This document shows, one piece after another, positions 1-7,840 of a stretch of 20,880 nt of DNA. Numbering within the stretch: the stretch's first letter is position 1; each line of letters starts with the position of its first letter. Origin of the DNA: Lachnospiraceae bacterium (GTDB lineage: Bacteria > Bacillota > Clostridia > Lachnospirales > Lachnospiraceae). Position numbers and translations under genes: made by a program. Below the pieces are notes generated by a model, which worked only from the letters and a program-made list of their open reading frames with translations, made no database searches and was not told where the DNA came from. Location of the stretch: the NCBI GenBank assembly GCA_900772685.1, contig CAAGRP010000101.1:1-20880 (forward strand), read 5' to 3'.

Positions 1-76
1 ACAAAACAGATGGGCTCGGTAAACCAGCTTATTTCTTCTTCAAACCAGGCCAAGCGCAGAAAAACAGATAGCCTAT

Positions 77-1057
77 ATGGAGGAAGAGCCTGAGTGCGGA
101 GCATGCTTTACGAAGGTCAACCTTATCGGAGCCGATTCCGAAAGCGTGAATGAGGTATACTCGGATCTTTTCAGACTGTTTAATGAGACCGAAAACATGA
201 CCCAAAAGAAATGGTTAAGATATTTCTTCTATACAGGAAACAGACTTTGCCATTCTTCGGTCCTTATCAGAAGAAGTGCGCTTGATGATGCTGGCGGCAG
301 ATTCAACATAGCATATGTAGGGGCTGAGGACTATGAACTTTGGACGAGACTGGTAAGAAAGCATCCGATACATGTAATGGAAGAGAGGCTCGTCAGATAC
401 AGATGGGAGGAGTCCGACAGCAAAATATCCGGATTCGAAAACGGAAAGCAATACCAGTTTTTGAACATATGCATGCTCGTAAGAAAAAAGCTGATGGAGA
501 CGATAACGGATGACGAGCTGATGGAATATTTTAAAGAGGATTTTTCCTGCAGTGATTCACATACAAAAGATGAGCTGAAATGTGAAAGAGCATATATATT
601 GCTTAAGTGCGGCGGGGAAAACAATAATTTCCTCGGAACCGATAAGTATGAGGAGCTTTTAAGAGATCCAAAGATGCTCCGGCTGCTTGAAGAGAAGATG
701 GGATTTGAACTGACAAAGTATTATAGCAATTATCGCGCGGTGAATTTTAATATAACTGAAGAGCTTCAAAATAAGCAAAGAATGCTGGATGGATTTTATA
801 AGGAAAACATGACGCTTTTAGACAGAGTTAAAGATCTGAACAAGAAAATTAAAATATTGAATGAAGAAAACGCAGATCTTAACAATGAAAAAGCAGCCTT
901 GTTGGAAAAGCTTTATGAGCAGCAGAACGTGATCGCAGCGAAGCAGGATGAAAATGAGCATTACAGTAAGGTAATAAGTGATATAATGAACTCAAGGTCA
1001 TGGAAGCTTACAAAGCCGCTGCGAGCTATAGGAAATCTATTCAAACGTGATAAATAA
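77..1057 (+). CDS. Family 2 glycosyltransferase, C-terminal part only
   Basis: Resembles the second half of a GT-A family 2 glycosyltransferase. Residues 1-20 (EKQIAYMEE-type context) match the stretch that normally follows the metal-binding acidic motif. Around residues 58-115, CHSSVLIRRSALDDAG and GAEDYELWTRLVRKHP are typical acceptor-side motifs. Residues about 225-300 form a coiled coil, and the C-terminus has SRSWKLTKPLR, a tail often seen on cell-surface polysaccharide transferases. The N-terminal nucleotide-sugar domain is absent. The frame is closed by TAA at 20-22, and ATG 77 has no convincing ribosome site. The gene is therefore broken, frameshifted upstream, or a remnant; the family part is clear but activity is doubtful. 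Confidence 0.65.
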   Translation: MEEEPECGACFTKVNLIGADSESVNEVYSDLFRLFNETENMTQKKWLRYFFYTGNRLCHSSVLIRRSALDDAGGRFNIAYVGAEDYELWTRLVRKHPIHVMEERLVRYRWEESDSKISGFENGKQYQFLNICMLVRKKLMETITDDELMEYFKEDFSCSDSHTKDELKCERAYILLKCGGENNNFLGTDKYEELLRDPKMLRLLEEKMGFELTKYYSNYRAVNFNITEELQNKQRMLDGFYKENMTLLDRVKDLNKKIKILNEENADLNNEKAALLEKLYEQQNVIAAKQDENEHYSKVISDIMNSRSWKLTKPLRAIGNLFKRDK

Positions 1058-1082
1058 ACAGCGTTATCCACGCTGTTTATTT
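1052..1082. terminator. Bidirectional terminator between convergent genes
   Basis: Perfect 12-bp inverted repeat AAATAAACAGCG / CGCTGTTTATTT with a 7-nt loop. The A-rich and T-rich ends give U-tracts in both directions. The stop codons of both converging genes (1055-1057 plus strand, 1077-1079 minus strand) lie inside the arms. Confidence 0.85.
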
Positions 1083-2174
1083 AGAACATGCAGCCACCGA
1101 ATCCCTTACGATAAGCTTCGGCTCCTGCCTGTATTTATTTAATTCGACTTTTCCGGTGTTTATAAGCTCAAGGAGTGCAAGAGCTGTATTTTGTCCGTAT
1201 TTATATTTCGGATGTGTCACGGTTGTTATCTGATAAGTGAGAGTCGAAAAGAAGCTGTCATCATATCCTACGACCGAAATATCCTGAGGAACCCTTATTC
1301 CCTTGCTTTCAAGATAACCTATGAGCTTGAAAGCGGTCCTGTCATCATGGCAGCATATGGCTGTCACGTGTTCTATCATCCTGTCTAAGAATCCGCTGAA
1401 TCCCGGTGTAAATATATGATCGATATCATTTCTTGAAGACCATAAGACATTTTCGACATTATAAGGTATATGGTTTCTTTTCAATGTATCTATATAACCC
1501 CAGAAACGGTTCTGTCCCGTGGCTTCGTTCATAACATAAATGGTGCCTATGTTTTTGTGACCGAGTCCTATGAGATATTCGATAGCCTTTGATGCACCCT
1601 CGTAGTCGGATAGAGGCATATTGATATAAGGCGTTCCCTTTAATGTATGTATAAAGATACATGGAATCTCCTCGGATATTTTTTTATAAAGCTGTTGATT
1701 GCCGGAAAGATATCCCATATTCAAAGGTTCAAGTATAAGTCCTGCCGGCGGGTTGTTAAGTATATTTATAAGTATCTCGCGCTCTTTATCATAATTACAG
1801 TCGGTAAAAAGCGGATTGAGAAAATAATTGTTCTGCACAAGGATGTCAGAGGCACCGTTCATTATCTCGGGGAAGATATAAGTCTTGGCATCCATAAGTA
1901 TCATTGTTACGGAGTTCGGTATAACTGCCGGACTTGTCTTCTTTTCGGAATATATCTCTGCCTTTTTGGAAACATAAGTACCGCTTCCCTGTATGCTTTT
2001 TAGAAGCCCCTCTTCAATAAGATGGTTTATCGCAACACGGACGGTCTGACGACTGAAGCCGGTCTCTTTGATAAGCTCCGATTCGGTAGGAAGCTTATCA
2101 CCTGTCTTTAGTGAAGCGTTGATGATCTTGGATTTTATAAGATCTTCGAGCTTTCTGTATTTAAAATTGCCCAT
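1077..2174 (-). CDS. AraR-like transcriptional repressor (GntR DNA-binding domain + LacI-type sugar sensor)
   Basis: A 365-aa hybrid regulator. Residues about 5-70 are a GntR winged helix (KLPTESELIKETGFSRQTVRVAINHL, then GLLKSIQGSGTYV). Residues about 88-360 are a LacI/periplasmic-binding-protein-type effector domain ending in ISVVGYDDSFFS and an ITTVTHPKYKYG segment. This architecture and length match Bacillus subtilis AraR, which releases DNA on binding L-arabinose; the effector here is not known. The start is supported by GGAGAG 8 nt upstream on the minus strand. It is divergent from the flavoenzyme/dehydrogenase/symporter operon at 2709-7992, which is its probable target. A long 5' leader with a hairpin and an extended -10 lie upstream. 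Confidence 0.85.
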   Translation of the reverse strand: MGNFKYRKLEDLIKSKIINASLKTGDKLPTESELIKETGFSRQTVRVAINHLIEEGLLKSIQGSGTYVSKKAEIYSEKKTSPAVIPNSVTMILMDAKTYIFPEIMNGASDILVQNNYFLNPLFTDCNYDKEREILINILNNPPAGLILEPLNMGYLSGNQQLYKKISEEIPCIFIHTLKGTPYINMPLSDYEGASKAIEYLIGLGHKNIGTIYVMNEATGQNRFWGYIDTLKRNHIPYNVENVLWSSRNDIDHIFTPGFSGFLDRMIEHVTAICCHDDRTAFKLIGYLESKGIRVPQDISVVGYDDSFFSTLTYQITTVTHPKYKYGQNTALALLELINTGKVELNKYRQEPKLIVRDSVAACSK

Positions 2175-2207
2175 AAGGTTTTCTCTCCATTTGAATTGAA
2201 TTGTTTC

Positions 2208-2226
2208 AGCCGAAAATGATTCGGCT
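2208..2226. promoter_or_regulatory. Inverted repeat in the leader of the AraR-like gene
   Basis: Perfect 7-bp arms AGCCGAA / TTCGGCT with a 5-nt centre, 34 bp upstream of the regulator's start codon. It could be an autoregulatory operator or an mRNA hairpin. Its sequence is unrelated to the palindrome at 2435-2451. Confidence 0.4.
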
Positions 2227-2298
2227 CAATATAAGCGGTGAATAATAACAAATTTATTTTTTTGATTGTTCGCTCTTCAACGAAATCTGTCTTCTGAT

Positions 2299-2307
2299 AT
2301 CATACCA
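2299..2307 (-). promoter_or_regulatory. Extended -10 promoter candidate for the AraR-like gene
   Basis: Read on the minus strand this is TGG-TATGAT, an extended -10 (TGn plus a 5/6 match to TATAAT). No good -35 is seen at 17 bp. Transcription would start near 2292 and give a leader of about 118 nt. Confidence 0.35.
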
Positions 2308-2434
2308 CACTATCATGCGTTTGCGCTACCGAAAAAACATAATAAATTTTGCGTACCAATCCTATAAAACAATACGAAAAAATAACGAATTAGCACAGAC
2401 TAACCAAAAAAGAATGCTTTAGCCAACAAATTAA

Positions 2435-2451
2435 ATTACAAAATTTGTAAT
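2435..2451. promoter_or_regulatory. Probable operator: perfect 17-bp palindrome
   Basis: ATTACAAA-A-TTTGTAAT, perfect 8-bp arms around one central base. It overlaps a -35-like TTACAA (2436-2441) that precedes TATAAA at 2460-2465 by 18 bp, so bound repressor would block polymerase. Its ACAAA/TTTGT composition is reminiscent of AraR-type operators, in which ACAAAT/ATTTGT blocks are known. The assignment to the neighbouring regulator is inference. Confidence 0.55.
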
Positions 2452-2465
2452 CAAATCCGTATAAA
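2436..2465 (+). promoter_or_regulatory. Candidate promoter of the oxidoreductase-symporter operon
   Basis: TTACAA (3/6 to TTGACA), an 18-bp spacer, then TATAAA at 2460-2465 (5/6). The implied leader is long (about 235 nt to the preferred start). Weak by sequence alone; supported mainly by overlap with the palindrome. Confidence 0.3.
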
Positions 2466-2533
2466 AATAAACATGAATAAAGCAAAATCTGATTAAATAT
2501 ACAAAAAAATCATAGCAATTTACGATAAAAGAA

Positions 2534-2551
2534 ACAAAACTGCACTTTTGT
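2534..2551. promoter_or_regulatory. Near-palindrome, possible second operator
   Basis: ACAAAACTGCACTTTTGT is symmetric except for one C/C pair and shares the ACAAA...TTTTGT blocks of the palindrome about 100 bp upstream. It lies downstream of the candidate promoter. Confidence 0.3.
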
Positions 2552-2708
2552 CGAAAAAATCAATATCACAAAAATGACAAATTTAATAATATATATACAT
2601 AAAAACGACGCAGCATATGGCTGGAAATAATAACTGAAGGTATTGCGTGAAGGAAAAAACTAAAAAGAGATGAGAAATGTAAGATTAAGAAAGGTTGTGG
2701 CTGAAAGT

Positions 2709-4643
2709 ATGGAATTAAAAAAGGTTTTTGAGCCGATGAAGATAGGCTCTATTGAGATCAAGAACAGATTTATCGTTTCTGCAATGGTAATGAACTGCTG
2801 TACCGAGGACGGAAAGGCTACAGATCAGTTTATAGCATACCATGAAGCAAAGGCAAAGGGCGGCTGGGGTCTTATCGTAACAGAAGATTATGCGGTGGAT
2901 CCGACAGGAAAGACATATGAACGTATACCGGGTCTTTGGTCTGATGAGCAGATAGAATCACATAAACGTCTTACAGACAGAGTTCATGCAGCAGGAGCAA
3001 AGATATTTGCTCAGATATTCCACGGCGGACGCCAGACACAGAGATGGATAATAGGAACAGATCCGCTGGCTCCTTCAAGGATACCCTGTCCGGTCAAAAA
3101 GGATATGCCCCGTGAGATGACTACAGAAGAAGTAGATGAAATGATACAGAAGTTTGCTGATGCGGCATACAGAGCAAAGCAGGCAGGCTTCGACGGAGTT
3201 CAGATACACGGAGCACACGGATATCTTGTTACCGAGTTTACATCATATTATTCAAATAAACGTGTCGATAAATACGGCGGAACACTTATAAACAGACTCA
3301 GATTTCCTGTTGAGATCATAAAAGCGATAAAGAATAAATGCGGACAGGATTTCCCGATAGATTACAAGATCTCCGGCGAAGAAAGAGTTCCGGGAGGGCT
3401 TAGTATAGAAGATACAAAGAGTATCGTTCCGTTCCTCGTAGAGGCAGGTATAGATTCACTCAATGTATCGGTAGGTGTATATGAGAGCTGGTATACTCAG
3501 GTGCCGCCGGCTGTAATGGGACATGGATGGATATCAGATTATGCAGCAGAGATAAAGAAAGTGGTTAACACTATTCCTGTTACGACTGTAGGCAGGGTTA
3601 ATGATCCGTTCATAGCAGAAGCAATCATAAAGAGCGGGAAAGCAGATGCCTGCTACATGGGAAGAGCTTCTCTTGCAGATCCCAATCTTCCTAATAAAGC
3701 AAAAGCAGGAGATTTCCAGGACATCATCAGATGTGTGGCATGTCTTCAGGGCTGCTGCGGAATGATAGATTCGGGATATAAGGGACAGTGTATGCTGAAT
3801 CCTACGACCGACAGAGAGCTTGAGAGACAGATAATAAGAACCGACAAGCCCAAGAAGGTTTATATTGCGGGCGGAGGTCCTGCAGGCTGTGAGACTGCTA
3901 TAGTTGCAGCACAGAGAGGACACGATGTTGAGCTCTTCGAGACGGAGGACAGGCTCGGAGGAATGTTCCTTCTGGCAGCTATCCCGCCATGGAAGGGAGA
4001 AATATCCTCGTTTATTAACTGGCAGGCTCAGAGGCTTGAAAGGGATGGTGTAAAGGTACATCTGAATACAACGCTTACTAAAGAAATAGTTGAAAAAGAT
4101 AAACCGGATGTTGTGGTTATAGCCATGGGAAGCATCCCGTTTATACCCCCAATCGAAGGTAGCAAGCTGCCGTTCGTACATACGGCAGCTGATGCTCTTC
4201 AAGGTAAGGTGGATGTAAACGGAAGGATAGCGGTTATCGGCGGAGGACAGGTAGGCGGTGAGACCGCAAACTTCTTCGCAACACACGGTAACGACGTCAC
4301 TATCATAGAAATGCTTCCGGAGATCCTTAAGGAAGAGGCTGACAACTGGAAAAAGTTTCTTGTTGAATCTCTTAATGACCATGACGTTAAGATATATACA
4401 AAAACAGGTGTAAAGAAGATCTGTGAGGACGGAACGATCCTTGCGGCTAAAGATGGAGAGGAACTGGATCTCGGACAGTTCGATTACGTGCTTATGTCAG
4501 CCGGCATGAGACCGAGAAAGGGACTTGAGGAGGACATAAAGGATCTTGAATGTGAGATCTTATACGTAGGAGATTCGGAAGGCAAGTCGGGAAATGCTTT
4601 AAGGGCTATCGAAAACGGCTACATCAGAGGAATGGAAATATAA
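2709..4643 (+). CDS. NADH:flavin oxidoreductase, old yellow enzyme / 2,4-dienoyl-CoA reductase (FadH/BaiCD) type
   Basis: Three-part flavoprotein of 644 aa from this start. An FMN-binding TIM barrel covers the first half (KNRF near the start, HGGRQ, HGAHGYLVTEF, and VGR...CYMGRA near the barrel end). Then comes a 4Fe-4S motif C-x2-C-x3-C-x11-C (CVACLQGC...GQC), with exactly the spacing of FadH. Two dinucleotide-binding folds follow (GGGPAG and GGGQVG). The family reduces activated C=C bonds with NAD(P)H; FadH, BaiCD and enoate reductases are relatives. The substrate here is unknown. ATG 2709 gives the family-typical N-terminus MELKKVFEPMKIG; ATG 2670 would add 13 basic residues, and neither has a strong ribosome site. 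First gene of the operon, so probably controlled by the divergent AraR-like protein. Confidence 0.85.
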   Translation: MELKKVFEPMKIGSIEIKNRFIVSAMVMNCCTEDGKATDQFIAYHEAKAKGGWGLIVTEDYAVDPTGKTYERIPGLWSDEQIESHKRLTDRVHAAGAKIFAQIFHGGRQTQRWIIGTDPLAPSRIPCPVKKDMPREMTTEEVDEMIQKFADAAYRAKQAGFDGVQIHGAHGYLVTEFTSYYSNKRVDKYGGTLINRLRFPVEIIKAIKNKCGQDFPIDYKISGEERVPGGLSIEDTKSIVPFLVEAGIDSLNVSVGVYESWYTQVPPAVMGHGWISDYAAEIKKVVNTIPVTTVGRVNDPFIAEAIIKSGKADACYMGRASLADPNLPNKAKAGDFQDIIRCVACLQGCCGMIDSGYKGQCMLNPTTDRELERQIIRTDKPKKVYIAGGGPAGCETAIVAAQRGHDVELFETEDRLGGMFLLAAIPPWKGEISSFINWQAQRLERDGVKVHLNTTLTKEIVEKDKPDVVVIAMGSIPFIPPIEGSKLPFVHTAADALQGKVDVNGRIAVIGGGQVGGETANFFATHGNDVTIIEMLPEILKEEADNWKKFLVESLNDHDVKIYTKTGVKKICEDGTILAAKDGEELDLGQFDYVLMSAGMRPRKGLEEDIKDLECEILYVGDSEGKSGNALRAIENGYIRGMEI

Positions 4644-4684
4644 TTTAAGAAAAATTATAAAATAGCAAAAAAAGGAGAAATGAA

Positions 4685-5722
4685 ATGGGAGAAATGCAAA
4701 ATGCTATCATCTATACAGAACCCGGAAAGTGGGAGCTCACTAAAAAACCGGTGCCGGCTGTAGAGAATGATAAGGATGTTTTGATCAAGATCCTTGCAGC
4801 AAGTATATGCGGAACAGACGTACATATACTTGCGGATCCGCCGGAGTACCCGGCAGAAGAGGGAGTTACGATCGGACATGAACTTGTAGGAGAGGTAGTT
4901 GATACCGGAAAGGGAGTTGTTTCTCTTAGCAAAGGCGACAGAGTAATACTTGACAACAACCTTGCGTGCGGAGTTTGCGATTGCTGCAAGAGCGGAAATT
5001 CAAATGTATGCAGCAACATGGTATCGCTGGGAATGCAGCTTGACGGAGCTTTTGCACAGTATTGTGTAGCACCTGAAAGCAACCTTGTAAAGATCAACAA
5101 GGATGTTCCGGTAGATATGGCGATCTTTGCAGAGCCGCTTAACTGCGTCATGGGCGGTATGCAGAAGATCAAGATAATGCCGGGAGACAGCGTACTTATC
5201 TTAGGCGGCGGACCTATAGGAATGTATTTCGCAAAAATGTGCCGTATGGAAGGTGCGGGAAAGGTTTATGTATCTGAGGTTTCCGAAAAGAGGACAGCGC
5301 TTCTTGAAAAGAGCGGGGTTGACCGCATAATCAATCCTGTTAAGGAAAAGCTTTCGGATGTTATCCATGCAGAGCATCCTACAGGAGTCGACCTTGTTAT
5401 CGACTGTGTAGGTGTACTTATAAACGATGCGCTTGACTGCATCAAACCGGCAGGAGAGATCCTTCTTTTCGGACTTAATGAGAATGCGAGAGAAACTATC
5501 TGCCAGAGCTTTATAACACGCCAGGGAATCACTATTAAAGGTAATTTCATCGGAAACAATGTACTTAATATAGTTGCAAAAGGTCTGAACAGCGGACAGC
5601 TTGATTTCAGATATATGATCACACATAAGCTTCCGCTCGAGGAGTTCGGAACAGGACTTGAGGCAATGAGAAAAGGTGAAGCCGTAGAAGTAGTTCTCTA
5701 TCCGTGGGGAGAGATCGAGTAA
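4685..5722 (+). CDS. Zinc-dependent medium-chain alcohol/polyol dehydrogenase
   Basis: MDR-family dehydrogenase of 345 aa, similar in kind to sorbitol, galactitol and threonine dehydrogenases. Catalytic zinc ligands are C42 (CGTDVH), H65-E66 (GHE) and E150 (AEPLNC). The structural zinc set is C95, C98, C101 and C109 with the usual x2-x2-x7 spacing. The Rossmann fold begins at LILGGGPIG (about 172-179), and an acidic residue at 198 favours NAD over NADP. AAAGGAG lies 7 nt before the ATG, 41 bp after the flavoenzyme gene, so the two are co-transcribed. It probably oxidises a secondary hydroxyl of a polyol or sugar derivative brought in by the downstream symporter; the exact substrate cannot be read from sequence. 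Confidence 0.88.
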   Translation: MGEMQNAIIYTEPGKWELTKKPVPAVENDKDVLIKILAASICGTDVHILADPPEYPAEEGVTIGHELVGEVVDTGKGVVSLSKGDRVILDNNLACGVCDCCKSGNSNVCSNMVSLGMQLDGAFAQYCVAPESNLVKINKDVPVDMAIFAEPLNCVMGGMQKIKIMPGDSVLILGGGPIGMYFAKMCRMEGAGKVYVSEVSEKRTALLEKSGVDRIINPVKEKLSDVIHAEHPTGVDLVIDCVGVLINDALDCIKPAGEILLFGLNENARETICQSFITRQGITIKGNFIGNNVLNIVAKGLNSGQLDFRYMITHKLPLEEFGTGLEAMRKGEAVEVVLYPWGEIE

Positions 5723-5767
5723 GGTGTAATTCATTAACAACAGTGTTCAAAGTAAAGGAGCAGGGCG

Positions 5768-6175
5768 ATGGAACTTTGGGATATTATCTTGATAATCGGA
5801 GTCATATTGATCGCAAACGGTATTTTTACTACCCAGCATGCTTATATAACAACGCGTGTTGACAGTAAGGCAAGGGAAAATAAACGCAGGGATATAGTTT
5901 ACGGTGCCGGCGGCGGCCTCCTTGCCGTTACAAATAACCAGGTATGGATAGAAACGGATAAGGCAGGAAATATGGGTATAGTAAGAGGAGTAAGATCCGG
6001 ATTGTTCCAGATCGCCAAAGCTTTTGAATTTGACCTTTCGGGTCACAATATAAAAACCTTTGAACCTGCCATGCTTGAAATTCCTAAATGTGCGGTTAAA
6101 CCATGTATGGTGGCAAAAAGAAATTTTATGAAAGCATACGAGTTTGACCGTAAGAGGAAAACAGGTAAGCATTAA
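5768..6175 (+). CDS. GutM-like membrane-anchored protein
   Basis: A 135-aa protein with one N-terminal transmembrane helix (residues about 4-22), then Q-H-A-Y and a soluble domain. The order of motifs fits the GutM family by eye: a helix, a glycine-rich strand (YGAGGGLLAVT), then D-x-x-G-x-M, and a G-L-F-x-I-A-K...L-S-G-H-N-I segment matching the GutM G-x-T-x-FA...G-x-x-L region. GutM is annotated as an activator in glucitol operons and usually lies next to polyol dehydrogenases, which suits the zinc dehydrogenase 45 bp upstream. AAGGAG 7 nt before the ATG supports the start. Family assignment is from memory of the pattern and is moderate; regulator versus membrane accessory is open. Confidence 0.5.
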   Translation: MELWDIILIIGVILIANGIFTTQHAYITTRVDSKARENKRRDIVYGAGGGLLAVTNNQVWIETDKAGNMGIVRGVRSGLFQIAKAFEFDLSGHNIKTFEPAMLEIPKCAVKPCMVAKRNFMKAYEFDRKRKTGKH

Positions 6176-6191
6176 TAACAGGGGGAAAACA

Positions 6192-7700
6192 ATGCAGATA
6201 AACTTACCTATTATAATCGTTGTTATATTATACGAGGTGATCTCGATCGCTTTCGTAGGATATAGCGTTTCAAAAAAGAGCAAAAACAGCGGTGACGGAG
6301 ATTTCGCACTCGGCGGACGTTCTCTTACCACATGGGCTGTAGGAACAACACTTTGTCTTACTCTTTTAGGATCCGGACATCTGACCGGTACCTGGGAGGG
6401 AGCACTTACGATAGGCGGTGCACAGATATGGCACGTTATGGCAAACGGCTTTGCAATGTCACTCGGTGCATTTACTACATATCGCTGGGCAAGACGAATG
6501 AGGATCACCACAACAGGTGAAATGCTCACGACGATGTACGGCGGAAGACTTGCACTTATGGTATCTGCCGTAAATATCGCAGTAGGCTGGGCCGTAACAT
6601 CTTTTGAGACACAGGCACTCGGAATCATCATAAATACACTTACGGGTATTTCGTTACCTATATGCGTAATAATAGCAACGGCACTCGGATTCTTCTATGT
6701 TGCGATCGGCGGAACCAAACAGGTTGCAATGCTGAATCAGATAAATGTCATAATACTTTATGTCGGAATGTTCGGGGCGCTTATCTTCTTGTTGACAAAG
6801 CTTCCGGGAATGAACTTCGACACGGTTAAAGAGTTTTATATAAACAATCCGGACTACGGTGCAAACTTCGTATCCTTTACAGGCGGAACAAAGCACTTTG
6901 TGGAAATAGCAATACCGGTTTGTATAGCACCGTTCTTTGCGCATATGACAGGCCAGCAGACTATACAGACAGCAGCTGCTGCAAAGAGCGAGAAATCCCT
7001 TAAACGTATTGCGTGGTTCGTAGGCCCTATGAACGTAATCATAGGAGCTATATCTATAGTCCTTACACTTACAGCACGTTCGATGCCTGAGTTTGAGGGC
7101 ATCAGCAATAAGCTCGTATGCAGCAGGATGCTCATTTCTATGATGCCTCCGTGGTTCATGGCTATACTGTTCGCAGCATTTATCGCAGCTATACTTTCAT
7201 CATACGGCGGCTTCCTTATGGGCTCCGCAACATCGATAACATATGACTTTGTTAAACTCTATAAGCCTAAGATGACAGGCAGGGAAGAGACAAAATGGAT
7301 CCGTATATTCCTTCTTATCGGAGGTATCTACTGCGGAATCATGGCACAGACATTGCCGACGATCGTACTCATGTTCACATGGATTTATTCGTTCATGATA
7401 CCGGTACTGTGGTTCTTCCTGTTCGGATTCTGGTGGAAGAGAAATGAGAAGGTTGCACTCACCGCATTTATAGTAAGCTTCCTTCTTGCAAGCTTTGCAA
7501 CATTTGCGGCACCTATACTTCCGACATGGTATACAGAGATCCATATCTCATACCAGATAGCTATAGTTTCCATCGTAATAATGATAATAGGAAACCTGGT
7601 AAGCAAGAATTCGAAGCCGGGATACTTCAAGAGCAAAGAATGGTTCGAATCAGAGGCTTACAGAGATTATCTTGAAGAAGTCAAGAACGGAAACGCTTGA
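6192..7700 (+). CDS. Sodium:solute symporter (SSS) family transporter
   Basis: A 502-aa integral membrane protein with about 13 hydrophobic segments, the size and layout of the SSS family (PutP, PanF, SGLT relatives). The N-terminal helix runs straight into GYSVSKKSKNSGDGDFALGGRSL, an SSS hallmark, and YVAIGGTKQVAMLNQINVIIL matches the conserved GG-x-(K/R)-x-V-x-x-x-(D/N)-x-(I/V)Q region. ATG 6192 is chosen because GGGGGA lies 6 nt upstream and the first helix starts at once; the in-frame ATG 6144 lies inside the preceding gene and adds a polar tail. It would import the substrate of the flavoenzyme/dehydrogenase pathway with sodium. Two microprotein genes follow directly. Confidence 0.9.
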   Translation: MQINLPIIIVVILYEVISIAFVGYSVSKKSKNSGDGDFALGGRSLTTWAVGTTLCLTLLGSGHLTGTWEGALTIGGAQIWHVMANGFAMSLGAFTTYRWARRMRITTTGEMLTTMYGGRLALMVSAVNIAVGWAVTSFETQALGIIINTLTGISLPICVIIATALGFFYVAIGGTKQVAMLNQINVIILYVGMFGALIFLLTKLPGMNFDTVKEFYINNPDYGANFVSFTGGTKHFVEIAIPVCIAPFFAHMTGQQTIQTAAAAKSEKSLKRIAWFVGPMNVIIGAISIVLTLTARSMPEFEGISNKLVCSRMLISMMPPWFMAILFAAFIAAILSSYGGFLMGSATSITYDFVKLYKPKMTGREETKWIRIFLLIGGIYCGIMAQTLPTIVLMFTWIYSFMIPVLWFFLFGFWWKRNEKVALTAFIVSFLLASFATFAAPILPTWYTEIHISYQIAIVSIVIMIIGNLVSKNSKPGYFKSKEWFESEAYRDYLEEVKNGNA

Positions 7701-7717
7701 TAAGGGAGGATGTGCAT

Positions 7718-7840
7718 ATGTTTATTGATATAGCATTAAAGGCGATAGTGGTACAGCTTGTTTATGCAGCCGTTCTTATAGTGATAGATAAGATCGGTGC
7801 AAAAAACAGAAAAAACAAAAACGGGGAGGGAGAAGAATAA
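7718..7840 (+). CDS. 40-aa single-helix membrane microprotein
   Basis: A short gene with a strong ribosome site (AGGGAGGA, 7 nt before the ATG), 17 bp after the symporter. One hydrophobic helix (residues about 3-23, IDIALKAIVVQLVYAAVLIV) is followed by a basic then acidic tail ending GEGEE. The lysine-rich tail suggests a cytoplasmic C-terminus. No family recognised. Position and spacing suggest a small accessory subunit of the symporter, as small partner proteins are known for some other SSS transporters (ActP with YjcH, PanF with YhdT); this is inference. Confidence 0.65.
   Translation: MFIDIALKAIVVQLVYAAVLIVIDKIGAKNRKNKNGEGEE

Larger units (their letters stand above)
2175..2708. other. 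AT-rich divergent intergenic control region
   Basis: About 0.5 kb with no credible gene between the repressor and the oxidoreductase operon. It holds the leader repeat (2208-2226), the minus-strand -10 (2299-2307), the 17-bp palindrome (2435-2451), a near-palindrome (2534-2551) and long A-rich runs. I recognise no riboswitch. Confidence 0.6.

Noticed and set aside
2601..2660. Riboswitch in the operon leader (ACGCA 2608-2612 pairing with TGCGT 2644-2648)
   Set aside because: The helix is only 5 bp and the enclosed sequence matches no aptamer consensus I know, including c-di-GMP and purine types.
2670..2708. ATG 2670 as start of the flavoenzyme
   Set aside because: It adds MRNVRLRKVVAES, not typical of the family, and its only ribosome-like sequence is badly spaced. 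It remains possible, since ATG 2709 has no strong site either.
3534..4382. 282-codon open frame antisense to the flavoenzyme, and similar long antisense frames elsewhere
   Set aside because: They lie opposite strongly conserved coding regions, have Cys/Ser/Tyr-rich composition typical of shadow frames, and lack ribosome sites.
6144..6191. Upstream in-frame start of the symporter overlapping the GutM-like gene
   Set aside because: It gives a 16-residue polar leader; GGGGGA is ideally placed for ATG 6192, which begins directly before the first membrane helix.
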